From NCBI GenBank assembly GCA_002415785.1, contig DIAJ01000027.1, positions 62,001 to 126,000 of the forward strand: a stretch of 64,000 bases of DNA, given 5' to 3'. The translations under genes were made by a program, and so were the position numbers. This document shows, piece after piece, positions 33,960 through 47,100 of the stretch. The DNA comes from Flavobacteriales bacterium UBA5081 (GTDB taxonomy: Bacteria > Bacteroidota > Bacteroidia > Flavobacteriales_E > Vicingaceae). The notes under the pieces were generated by a model that saw only the letters and a list, made by a program, of their open reading frames with translations, did no database searches and was not told where the DNA came from. Every line of letters begins with the position of its first letter. The first letter of the stretch is position 1.

Positions 33960-34239
33960 TCTGATTGACAATTTCATTTGCCTGAATTACGCCTGACTGA
34001 CGCCAAACAACATTTCCTTTGTGAAAAATAATGAGTGTAGGCACTCCTTGAACCCTATATGCTTGAGCAGCGGCTTGATTTTTATCAACATCAACCTTCA
34101 GTATTTTCACTTGGTCTTTTAGTTCCGCTTTTACCTGATTTAAAATGGGCGGCATCATTTTACATGGTCCGCACCATTCTGCAAAAAAATCAACTAAAAC
34201 AGGTATATCACCCTTAATAATTTCATTAAATGAAGCCAT
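33943..34239 (-). CDS. Thioredoxin
   Basis: A 98-residue thioredoxin with the active site AEWCGPCKM and the cis-Pro loop GVPTLIIF. There is no signal peptide, so it acts in the cytoplasm. It follows the PorP/SprF gene by 2 bp and ends the giant-adhesin operon, which is an unusual position for a general thioredoxin. The 3' end overlaps the convergent deacetylase gene by 17 bp. Confidence 0.93.
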   Translation of the reverse strand: MASFNEIIKGDIPVLVDFFAEWCGPCKMMPPILNQVKAELKDQVKILKVDVDKNQAAAQAYRVQGVPTLIIFHKGNVVWRQSGVIQANEIVNQIRKVV

Positions 34240-34241
34240 TA

Positions 34242-35144
34242 TCAGTCTGTTTCTTGTGGTCTATTAAACTTAATTGACAACATAATTTCATGCGTTCCGG
34301 TACTGTATTCTCTAATACCGGACTGAATAATATCATAAGCATATCCAAAGGTAATGTTATCTTGTAAAGTATAACCGGCTAGCAATACAATGGCATCACT
34401 TTTACGGTAAGATAAACCTAACCATGCCATATCTTTATAAATTCCTCTTGCAGAAAATTCATACTGTAGTGGAAGTGGGCTTACGTATTTCAGTAAAAAG
34501 CTTGGCTCCACATCAAAATCTGAATCAATTTCATATTTGTAACCACCGGTAATAAAATAGTGATTCACTAATCTTCCCGTAGGATCTTTTAAAGAACGCT
34601 CAAAATCCAATTGATTTTGCAGTAATTGAGGAGAAGAGGCTCCAAAATAATAATTATCTGCATAAAGGTAAAAACTAAAACCGGCGTCAGGAAAAATCTG
34701 CGATTCGGGCATTTGACTTCTAACCTGATCATTTTCATTGTCAAAAGTAATTTCAGTAAAATCAATAGTATACTGAAGAATTCCGGCATTCAATGCCATA
34801 GATAGCTTCAAATCATCATTAAGTTTAACATGATAGGCATAAGAGAAGTTAATCCCATTTCTTCTAGTTGGCCCTGTTACATCTGAAAACAAATACCCTC
34901 CAATGCCCATGTTCTGGTTTTTTAAAGGTCCATTTGCACTTAAGATGTAGGTACTCGGTGCGTCTTTTATTCCCGCCCACTGATTGCGGTAATTTGTTTG
35001 AGCAACAAAGTAGTCATCAACTCCTGCCGAAGCGGGATTAGTTAAATATCTATTTAAAATATACTGACTGTATTGAGGCAGCTGTTGGGCATAACCAACA
35101 GAACAAAACAGCAAGAGTGGAATGATGTATATAAGTTTCTTCAT
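34242..35144 (-). CDS. PorP/SprF-family T9SS outer-membrane protein
   Basis: A 300-residue outer-membrane protein with a signal peptide ending GYAQQ. The family start LPQYSQYILNRYLTNPASAGVDDYFV and the beta-barrel-like strand pattern identify it as PorP/SprF type. In Flavobacterium johnsoniae, SprF is needed for secretion of SprB and its gene follows sprB; the same order is found here, with 4 bp between the genes. Proteins of this family recognise type B sorting domains, which the giant adhesin carries. Confidence 0.93.
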   Translation of the reverse strand: MKKLIYIIPLLLFCSVGYAQQLPQYSQYILNRYLTNPASAGVDDYFVAQTNYRNQWAGIKDAPSTYILSANGPLKNQNMGIGGYLFSDVTGPTRRNGINFSYAYHVKLNDDLKLSMALNAGILQYTIDFTEITFDNENDQVRSQMPESQIFPDAGFSFYLYADNYYFGASSPQLLQNQLDFERSLKDPTGRLVNHYFITGGYKYEIDSDFDVEPSFLLKYVSPLPLQYEFSARGIYKDMAWLGLSYRKSDAIVLLAGYTLQDNITFGYAYDIIQSGIREYSTGTHEIMLSIKFNRPQETD

Positions 35145-35148
35145 AGCT

Positions 35149-38100
35149 CTACTTAATTATTGTAATTGGTCCGGTTAAGTTTTCATAGCGACTATCTTTC
35201 AAGTCAATTACGTAGTAGTAAGTTCCAACAGGAAGTTTTTCGCCATTATACTTGCCATCCCAAGGCTCTTTATAACCATTTGTTTGCTCAAAAAGTAGCT
35301 CCCCCCAACGGTTGTAAACTTTTACTGAAGCATTAGGGAACTCTTCAAGCATTCTAATGTTCCAAACGTCATTTGTTCCATCGCCATTAGGTGAGAAGCC
35401 TGATGGCACTTCTAAGTCAGGGTAGTAAACTACTCTAATCGAATCATTAAAGTTACAACCAGTGGTATCAATTACATTTAATACATAAGTAATTGACTCT
35501 CGAGTGTCTGTAGTTGGCTCAGCAATGGTAGAGTCGCTCAAGTTAGTACCCGGACTCCAATAATACTGATAAACACTATCTTGATTATCCACTCTAATTT
35601 TCTTGATTTCATCTTTGTAGATTGCCATGGAAGCAGCCAAGCCAACCGATGGATTCTCAACCACACTGAAATCGTAGAAAGTAGTATCAGAACAGCTTCC
35701 ATTTGTAGCAATCAAAATATAACGATAATTACCCACTTCCAAGAGTAGTGTTGTGTCCTCAGAAGTAGTAAAGATTGTAGTATCTGCATTGTACCAAGCA
35801 AAGCTTGTTACTCCGCTACCTAAAATTGTTCCATCGAGATAAACACTATCGCCTTCACAAATAACAGTATTTGTTGGCACTTGAGCAACCACAGTATCCG
35901 TAGCGGAAATATAAACCGTATCACTCACTGAGCAGCCTGTAGCATCAGTAACGGTAATTATATTAGCACCGAAACACAAATCAGTTGGGTCAGTTCCACT
36001 TTGCCCTCCACTCCAAGTATAAGTATATGGAGAATTACCTCCACTTGCAAGCACAGAAGCAGTTCCTTCGCAATCAGAGCTACAACCTACGCCTCCTTCA
36101 GCTAGAATAGCCAACTCTAATGTATCAGGATTATTCAAGACAATATCAAGTGTTTTAGTACATCCATTTGCATCAGTTCCGGTTACGGTATAAGTTCCTG
36201 CGCATAGTCCTTCAGCAGGAATAACTGCTTGCTGATTTGGATCATTCCAAGAATAGGAGAAAGCCAATTCTCCACCCTTAGACGAAACAGAAACTATTCC
36301 ATCGCAGGCATCTACACAGCTAATTGGTTTAACAATAGAGGCTGCTAAACTGATAGAATCAGCAGCTTCTACCTCAACCTCATAAGTTGTTAAACAACCA
36401 TCCGGCAATGAAGTAACTTCAAGGAAATAAGATCCTGCACAAGCACCATCTAAAAGGTTGCTATCTTGGGCTGCAACAGCTAAGCCATCTTCATTTAACC
36501 ATTGGAATGTAAGGCTTGAGGAAGCAGTTAAACCACTTATTAAAGAACCATCACAACTACCAAAGCAACTTTCTGAGCTTGTTGTAGGGCTTGCAGTAAC
36601 AGGACTGCCATTATTGGAAACATTCATCGACAAGCTTTCAGAGCATCCATTTGCATCGGTAACAGTAACATTGTATATTCCCGCACACAAGCTACCAACA
36701 AAATTAGAGTCGTTTTGTGGCGTTGGTCCCCAATTGTATGAATAAGGAGCAGTTCCTCCTTTCACATTCAAGAAAATAGAACCATTACATGGGAATATAT
36801 TACAATTACTAGAAGTAATATTTTTAGTAATGATTAAATCAGAAGGACTTCCAATACTAAAGTTCACCACTTTTGCACAGCCTCTTACATCGGTAATTTG
36901 AACCGTATAATCACCCACACAAAGGTTATCAAATGCATTTGTGTCTAGTGAAGAATGCATCCAACTATAAGTGTAAGGAGCATCTCCGCCTATAGGCTGG
37001 ACAGTAACTGTTCCATCGCAAGCTGAAGCACAGCTCGCAGCTGTAGCTGTAACAATAGCATCTGAAGGCCCACCAATATTATTAATGGTAAAGTAATACG
37101 TTTCTGAACAACCCAAGGAATCTGTAACTTTTACAGAATGCTCTCCACTGCACAAGTTAGCAATTGAATCTGTTGTTGCTCCATTACTCCATAAGAATGA
37201 ATAAGAAGCTGCATTTCCAACAATATTCAATTTAGCTGTACCGTCACATGCTCCACATTCCGCATTGGTAGTTTCAACCGATGCTTGAACTTGATTTCCG
37301 TCGTTAATTTGAACATTTTCTGTTGTAATACAACCGGCAGCATCTGTCACTTTAACCGTATAATTTCCGGCAATTACATTGTTTAAATCTTGAGTACTTG
37401 CTCCATTAGGCAACCAATCATAAGTGTATGGGGCAGTTCCTCCACTTACAGAAATGGCCACAGCTCCACTTTGGTCTCCTAAGCAATTTACATCTTGAGT
37501 AGAATCAACAATGATCGATGGTCCTCCAATGTTTCCAAGCACAGTGGTAAAGAACTCCACACATTGATTATCGTCTTCAGTTCTTAAAGTATAGTTTCCT
37601 GAAGGAATATTATCGATGATTGGAGTCGTTTCTCCAGCTAATAGGTTATTCGCTCCATCGAACCACTGGTATTGATAGTCATTTAAAACACTACCCCCAT
37701 TTACCGTAGCAGTTATTGAGCCGTCAGACTGACCACAGTTTGCATTAACTGTAGAGAATGTAGTTGTCATTGCTGTTGGAGCTCCTACATTGATTGATAA
37801 TACGGTATCACAACCCACAGCATCAGTAATGGTTACTTGGTAGTTTCCGGTACAAAGGTTGCTAATAGTAGAAGTACCTTGACCACTACCAGGTGCCGGA
37901 GACCAATTATAACTATATGTTCCTCCTGCACCTCCACTAACACTTAAGCTAATAGAGCCACTGCAAGAAGCGGCACAAGTAGGTTGGATGACATTTGGAG
38001 TAATAACAAATGGGCTTGGCTCTCCAATAGTAATTTGTTCTAAAGCAATACACCCACTATTATTGGTTACCTCTACAAAATAATCACCTGCACATAGTCC

Positions 38101-41100
38101 GCTGGCTGTGTTTCCATTTTGACCAATACTTAAGCCTGTAGAAGCATCAATCCAATCAATCTGACAAGAAGGATCGTTACAATTAAAATTAACTGAAGCT
38201 CCCCCGTCACAACTTCCATAGCAACTAGCGTCAGTAGAAGTAGCAGTTAGGCTTTCAGCTCCATTGTCGCTTAAACTAGTATTTAAGGTAACACTACAAC
38301 CGCTATCATCGGTAATCTCAACAAAATAAATACCTGCACAAAGATTTTGAGTTGTATCAGAGTTATTTAGAGTATCTCCATTTTGATCTAACCATAAATA
38401 AATGTAATTCCCACTTCCTCCGCTTGCATCAACAACTAGTTCTCCATCGCAAATATTACATGTTGAGTTAGTGGCAGTAAATGTTGCTGTTATAGGTGTA
38501 GGCCTTCCAATATCAAATGTATCTACGGTGCTACATCCTGTAGCATCTGTTATGGTAACTGTGTAGTTTGTACCGGCACATACACTCTTAATAGTATCTC
38601 CATTAGGCCCGCTAGGAGTTCCAACCGACCAAATGTAGGTATATGGGGCTGTTCCAGATGTTACTGTTGCATAAGCCTCGCCATCACAAACTGCTAGTAT
38701 ACCACATGATTGGTTTTTAGTTACAATATCAGCATTAAGCGTGTTTCCGGCCTGAATAGTAATATTTAACACAGTATCACAAGCTGCAGCATCAGTAATG
38801 GTAACACTATAGTTGCCTGCGCATAATCCTGTAGCATTTTGAACACCTTGTCCATTTCCAGGAACTGGCGACCAATTATAGGTATATGTGCTTGAAGAGC
38901 CTCCAGTAGGATTAAGCTCTATTCGACCGTCGCAATTATTACCACAACCTTCATCTGTCACAACTTCATTTGGTAAAATTGGTGTAAAAGGATCGATTTC
39001 AACACTATCAACTACATTACATCCACTTCCATTAGAAATAGTAACAAAATACTTACCTGCACATAATCCTGAAACTTGATTTGTTCCTTGTCCGGCACCT
39101 GGGGCAGGACTCCAAGTATAGCTATAAGTTCCTGTTGTTGTTATCGAAGCAGTTCCATCACAAGCTGTACCTTGACAACTTTCGTTAGTTGAAGCAATTG
39201 TATAATTTACAATACCTGAATTAACAGTAAAGTCAATTGTTGTATCACATCCTACTGCATCAGTAACTGTAACGTCGTAATTTCCTGCGCACAAAAACCC
39301 TCTAGAAGGTAAATTAGGGCCTCCAAAAGACCAGGCATAAGTATATGGAGCAATTCCGGTTGTTACATTAACAGTTGCATTACCATCACAATTTCCTATA
39401 CAACTTTCATCCACAACTGAAACAGATGCTAATAAATTAGAACCATGATTAATAACTGCACTATCCACTTTAGTACATCCATTATCATCCGTTACAGTCA
39501 CTAAATAGGTTCCAACGGATAAAGACGAATTTGAAGGAGTAAACACTCCATTTGACCATGCATAGCTGTAAGGAGAAGTTCCACCTGTAGCTTGAGCTAC
39601 TGCAGAGCCATCAGCTCCTCCTCCACAAGAAACAGGTACTTCGTTTACATTAACAGCTAATGGACTAGGTTCATTAACTGTAATTAGAGCTGTCTCCGTA
39701 CACCCATCTGAAGGGTCAGTAACAGTTACAAGATATGTTCCGGCAGACAAGTTAGACTGATCTTCGGTATTAGGTAAGCCACTGCTCCATGCAAAAGTTG
39801 GGGCTGTACCTGTTCCAGTTACAGTTAAATCTATAGCTCCATCCACTCCTCCGTTGCAACTAACATTAGTTACCGAATTACTCAATGTAAAAGGAGCAGC
39901 ACTATTCACTCTAGCAGAATCTACATGACTGCAATTATTACCATCGGTTATTGTTAAATAATATACTCCTGCTGTTAGATTTGAAATTTGCTGTGTTGTG
40001 CTACTATTTGACCAATTATAGGTATAAGGTGAAGTTCCTCCACTAACAAGTGCCGTAATTTCTCCATCATTCCCGGGAGTACAACTTTCATCATCTACAT
40101 TAAAGCTTGAAACAATTGAATTAGGCTCATCAACAATAAATGAAAGCGATTCTGAACAGCCATTATTCGGGTCTGTAATAGTTACTCGATAAGTACCTGC
40201 TGACAAATTAGCTTGATCCTCTTGAGAAGGAAGTCCGTTACTCCAAGTGAATGTTGGAGTTCCTCCGGTTCCATTTACCGTTAAATTGATTGTTCCATCA
40301 TTCCCGCCATTACAACTAGCATCAGTAATAATTGAATCTACTGTAAAAGGAGCAGAGCTACCCACTGTTGCTTGTTTTACAATAAAACAACCATTGTCAT
40401 CGGTAATAGTAACAGTATATGTTCCTGCTGTTAGTTGAACTTGATTTCTTTGAGAAGGCAGACCGTTTGTCCATTGATAAAAATAATTTCCGGAAACAGT
40501 ACCTCCACTTACATTCAATGTAATAGTACCATCGTTTCCTGGTACGCATGACTCTTCGGTAACAGCAATATTTGCTTGGATTGTATCAGGTTCATTAATC
40601 ACAAAAGAGCTTGTAGCAGTACACCCACTACTTGGGTCTGTTACTGTAACGCTGTAACTTCCGGCAAAAAGTCCATTTTGGTCTTCTTGAGAAGCTAATC
40701 CATTACTCCAAGCAAATGTAGGAGTTCCTCCTGCTCCACTAACTGTTAAATCAATAGCTCCATCGGCTCCACTTTTACAGCTAACATCAGTAATAGTTGA
40801 ACTTAAAGTAAATGGTGCTGAGCTTCCGACATTAATCGTTTCTACTACTGAACAACCATTGTCATCGGTAACTGTTACCGTATATGTCCCAGCTTGCAAT
40901 CCGGTTTGATCTTCTTGAGCAGCTAAACCATTATCCCAAGTATAAGAATAGTTAGTGGAAACAGTACCTCCACTTACACTTAAATCAATTTCACCATCTG
41001 ATCCGGGAGAACAACTTTCAGTTGTAACAACTGCACTTACTACAATGTTTAATGGCTCATCAACCACTATAGTCATGGTTTCAACACAACCGTTGCTCGT

Positions 41101-44100
41101 ATCTGTAACTGTAACATTGTAAGTTCCTGCTGACAGATTAGATTGATCTTCATTCGGAGGCAAGCTATTATCCCAATTAAATGACGGAATTCCTGTTACC
41201 CCTGTAACTGTAATATCAATTTCACCATCTGACCCTCCATTACAACTAGCATCGGTAATAACAGAATCAACATTAAACGGGGCAACATTACCCACATTAA
41301 TTGTTTCAATCACATCACATCCATTATCATCACTTATCGTTACTGTGTATGTGCCAGCAGATAAACCACTTTGAATCTGGCTTGAAGGAAGTCCGTTGCT
41401 CCATGTATAGGTATAATCAGTCGTAATAGTTCCTCCATTTGCATTAACTGAAATTGTTCCATCATTACCGGGTACACAAGACTCTGGAGTTGTATTAACT
41501 GTAGTAGTTATTGGTGAAGGTTCATCAATCGATACTGATGCAGTTTGAGTACAGCCATTTGCTCTATCTGTTACCGTAACATTATAAGTTCCTGCCGACA
41601 AATTAAGTTGATTCCTACGATTTGGTAAACCTGTATCCCAATTATAAGAAAGAGTACCAATATTCCCGCTAACTTGAATGTAAACCTCCCCATCAGATGC
41701 TCCATTACAACTAACGTCAATAATAGGCCCAACTGAAATTACTAAGTTGTTAGGTTGAATAATTGTAAAGTTCTCGATTAACTCACAGTTATTATCATCT
41801 GTTATTGTAACAGAATAGTTTCCTGCAGTCAATCCATTTTCTGTTTGATTGTTTCCACCACTCGACCATTGGTAAGTGTAAGGAGCAGTTCCTCCGGAAG
41901 GATTAGCAGTAGCAGAAGCATCAGAACCGGGACTACAACTTTCATCTGTTTTAGTAATGTTAGCTACTATAGATGCCGGAGTAACAATTGTATAAGTCTC
42001 TATGTTTGAACAACCATTATCATCACTAACAGTAACTGTATAATTCCCTTCACATAAGTTGGTAATTTGCGAAGAGGTACTTGCATTAGACCAGTTGTAT
42101 GTATATGGAGCTTGACCTCCGGTTGGATTTAAATCAATAGTCCCATCACAATTTCCTTTACAACTTGCATCGGTTATTGTTTCATTTAGCTGAATTTCTT
42201 GTCCACTACTTACATTGGCCGTATCCACAATTGAACAGCCATTAGCATCTGTAATGGTTACATAGTAATCTCCACTATTTAAGTTATTAATTGATGAAGA
42301 AGTAGAGTTGTCAGACCATAAATAAGTGTAAGGAGATTGACCATCTGATGGACTAACTGTAGCAGAACCGTCATTTCCATTTGCGCAAGATTCATCCACA
42401 ACAACCATATTGGTTAAGATCGGTGCTGCCTCTCCAATTTCTATAGAGTCAGTTTCCTGACATCCATTTCCATCTGTAACCGTTAAGTAATATTTCCCTG
42501 CTCCTACAGATGGTGTTGCTCCGCCACCTAATGGAGGTTGCCAATCATAAGTTAATGGGTTGACAGCTCCGCTAACAGATGCTGAAATACTGCCATTTGA
42601 CTCTCCAAAACAGCTTGCATCTACTCCACTTAAAGAAATATTAAAAGATGGAGAAGGGTCTATAGTAAAAGATTCAACTTTCTGACAACCATTATCATCG
42701 GTAATGGTAACGTCATAACTTCCGGCAGTTAAACCTGAAACTGTACTTCCTGATCCGGAACCGGCTGACCAATTGTATGTATAAGGCGATGTGCCACCTG
42801 TTACTGCAGCAGTTGCGGTTCCATCATTCCCGGGACTGCAACTTTCATCAGATGTATTAAAGCTTGCATTTATTCTTCCGGGTTGAGACAATACTATATT
42901 TTCAACTTTAGTACAAGGAGGTGTATTGTTATCCGATATAGTCACTCTATATAATCCGGATGTTAAGCCTGTTCTACTTGATTGAGTTGAATTATCATCC
43001 CACAAATAAGTATAAACAGGATTAGGATTACTACTACCGCTTGGGTTTAAACTAATAGCCCCATCAGCATCTCCAAAACAAGTAGGTAGGGTTGTAGTCA
43101 CACCAGGGTCTATATCGGAACCACCCACAATTCCAAACCCTTCAACCTTTGTACAACCATTATCATCAGTAATAGTTACGCTATAACTACCGGGCGATAA
43201 ATCAGCAAGTGAGTCTCCTAAATCAGTTCCACCACTCCAAGAATATGAATATGGAGAAACACCTCCACTTACCTCAATTTTTGCACTTCCATCATCTCCC
43301 GGAGAGCAACTTGCTTCATAAGTTGTCACGTCAACAATAAAAGGATCTTCTTCAGTAATAGTAACATTTACAACTTCAGAACAAGGAGTAGCGTCTGTTA
43401 TAGTAACTGAATAATTTCCAGCAGCAAGCCCAACATGATCTTCTTGGCTTGGTAAGCCTGCCGACCAGTTGTAGGAATATGGAGCTAATCCGCCACTTAC
43501 TGATAAATCAATTTCTCCATCCGTACCTCCATTACATTTAGCATCTACAGTGTTTACATTAACTGAAAAAGGTGGTAAGTTTCCAATTGTAAAACTAACC
43601 GTAGTTCCACACCCTTGTGAATCAATTAACGCTAACTGGTATGTTCCTGCCACTAAGCCTGTAGTTGTGTTACCTGAGGCCGTTCCGGCAGACCAGTTAT
43701 AAGTATATGGAGGAGTTCCTCCGGTAACTGTTGCAGTAGCAGCTCCATCTCCACCCGGACTACAACTTTCATCACTTGTATTAAAGTTTATAACAATACT
43801 ATTTGGTTCAGTTATTACTGCAGTATCAACCTCAGCACAACCGCTAGCATCCGTAATCGTTAAAACATAAGTTCCTGATGATAAATTATTTATAAAAGCG
43901 CCTGTTAGTCCATTGCTCCAGTTATAGGTTAATGGGTTTGTTCCTCCAGATGCATTGACTGTAATGCTTCCATCGTTTTTATAATTACAAGTTTCATTGT
44001 TTATCGTAAGATTAGCAAAAAGGCTTGAAAAGTTCTGAATAGTAAAGTTTTCAACAACAGAGCAGCCGTTATCATCTACAACTGTTACATCATAGCTACC

Positions 44101-47100
44101 TGCTATTAGTGAAGTTTCTGTTTGAGCAGAACCTCCACTTGACCAGCTATAAGTATATGGAGCAACTCCTCCATTCATTGTTACAGCGGCTGAACCCACA
44201 CCTAAAAGACAAGTGTCATCAACTGTTGTAATATTTGCTATTAAGGTAGTTTGGTCATTTACAATAAATGTATCTACCACCGAACACCCATTCACATCAC
44301 TAACCGTTACGCTATATGTACCTGAGCATACCGCTCCCAAATTTTGCTGTGTAGAGTTATCAGACCATAAATAAGTATAAGGCGTAGTTCCTCCGGTTGG
44401 ATTAAGAGATACACCACCATTACATACTCCGCTACAGTTAGCATCAATAACAGTTTCATTTAAGGAGATATTGGCAACTCCTCCGCCACCAATTGTAACA
44501 GACTGAACCGTATCACACCCATTTGCATCTGTGATAGTAACTGAGTAATTTCCTGCTGACAATCCACCTATAGAATCAGTAGACTGTCCGCTAGACCAAT
44601 TGTAAGTATAAGGCATTGCCCCTCCGCTAACTTCCGCTTTCGCTGTTCCATCAGAACCGGGTGAACAACTCTCATCAGTAGTAACCATATTAACAGCCAA
44701 CTGTGTCGGCTCTGTAATAGTAATGCTGTGAACGCTATCACAACCATTTGCATCGGCAATAGTTACCGTATAAGTTCCGGCACATAATCCACCTTGACCA
44801 CTTACATTTCCGGCTCCATTTGACCATGTGAAGTTATAAGGAGAAGTTCCGCCACTTAAATTAAGGATTTGAATAGTTCCCACACAGTCTCCAAAACATG
44901 GATTATTTGAAACGCTATCTACAAAAGTAAAACCACCTGTTCCGCCGCTTCCTCCAATAGTTACAGACTGAATCGTATCACAACCATTGGCATCAGTTAC
45001 TGTTAACAAATAGTTTCCGGCAATTAAATTATTAATTGAAGCTGTTGATTGACCATTTGACCAATTATATGTGTAGGGTGTGGTACCTCCATTAACATTT
45101 GCAGTAGCCGTTCCATCACCTCCAGGACTACAGCTTTCATCGGTAGTAACTACACTAACAGCTAATTGAGTAGGCTCAGTAATTGTAATGCTATGAACAC
45201 TATCACATCCATTCGCATCGGCAATGGTTACCGTATAAGTTCCGGCACACAATCCGGTTTGACCACTAACATTTCCGGCTCCGTTTGACCAAGTAAAATT
45301 ATAAGGTGCTGTTCCGCCACTCAAACTTGAAATTAGAATACTTCCCACACAGTCTCCAAAACATGGATTGTTTGAAACGCTATCTACAAAAGTGAAGTTC
45401 GCCGGGCTCGCATTGATAATGAAATTTTGAACGGTATCACAACCGTTGGCATCAGTGACCGTTACACTATAATTACCTGCCGCAAGATTAGAAACTGAAT
45501 TAGTTGAACCTCCCGATGACCAATTATAAGTATAAGGTGTAGTTCCACCTGTTGGTGTTGAAGTTGCTGAACCGTCATTAACGCCTGAACAACTTGCATC
45601 AATAACTGACAAGTTAGGCTTTAAAGTATCAGGCTCATTAATGGTTACACTATCAACTGATGTACACCCATTTGCATCAGTTGCCGTTACATAATATTTT
45701 CCGGCTGAAACATTATTTCTAATGGCACCATTCACTGCATCTGACCATGCATAACTAAACCCTCCGGCTCCACCGAAAGCTAAAACAATCATAGCCCCAT
45801 CATTATCTCCATTACAACTTACATCTGTTCCAGATGCACTCATAAATATAGGGTTTGCAGGATTAACAGTTGTGTTTGCAGTGGTTGTACAACCATTATC
45901 ATCTGATACAGTAACTGCATAGGATCCCGGACTTAAATTAGAGATGGTCTGTGTAGTATCTGAGTTACTCCATAAATACGCATAAGGTGCAGTACCTCCA
46001 TTCGGGTTGGCCGTAATTTCGCCATCATTTGCACCAACACATTGTTCGTTTATTGTAGTAAGTGTAGCGGTTAAAGATGATGGCTCCGAAACAATAATAG
46101 AATCAACAAATTGACAGTTATTATCATCTGTCACCGTTACTCTATAAATTCCTGCTGACAAATTACTCTGAGTTACTCCACTTCCTCCTGTAGACCAACT
46201 ATAATTATAAGGAGATGTTCCTCCACTTCCGCTAACTATAATCTGACCATCTGCTCCCCCATTACAACTAACGTTTCTAACACTATCTACATTTATAATT
46301 AATGGGCTTGGCTCTCCAATTAAAACACTATCAACATTCTGGCAATTATTATTATCCGTTACAGTTATATAATATGTCCCGGCTGATAAATTATTTTGAG
46401 AATTCCCATTTCCTCCATTCGACCAATTAAAAATATAAGGCGTACTACCTCCATTTGCAGAAACCGTGGCTGTACCATCGGCTGATCCATTACATAAAGC
46501 ATCCGTTTGACTATCTATACTAATCAGAATTGGCGCGGGTTCATTAATCGATACAGACTCTGTAGTAGAACAACCATTGTTATCAGTAATCGTAACATCG
46601 TAAGTCCCTCCGTTCAGCCCATTTCTATCTTCAGTAGTTGCAGCATCATTCCATAAATAAGTATAGGGAGATGTTCCTCCGCTCACCGTCAAATCAATAG
46701 AGCCATCGGCAGCACCGTTACAGCTTACATCCGTTGAAGAGCTAATTGATGAACTTAAAGCTGAAGCCGGCTCATTAACTGTAAATGACTGGTTTGAAGA
46801 ACAGCCATTATTATCGGTAACTGTTAAAATGTATGTATTTGCACTTAAGTTTGTTCTATTTTGGGTTGTTGGTCCATCATTCCAGTTGTAAGTGTATGGT
46901 GTTGTTCCACCGGAAATTGTAACAGAAATACTTCCATCACTACCATTGAAACAACTAACATCTCTTAAGCTATCTAAGTTAATTTGAATAGCAGCAGGAT
47001 CATTTAAAGTAGCTTGAGCTGTAGCTGTACAACCATTATTATCAGTAATTGTAACTGTATAAACTCCAGCTGTTAGGTTTGAAGCAGTTGCAGTAGTTTG

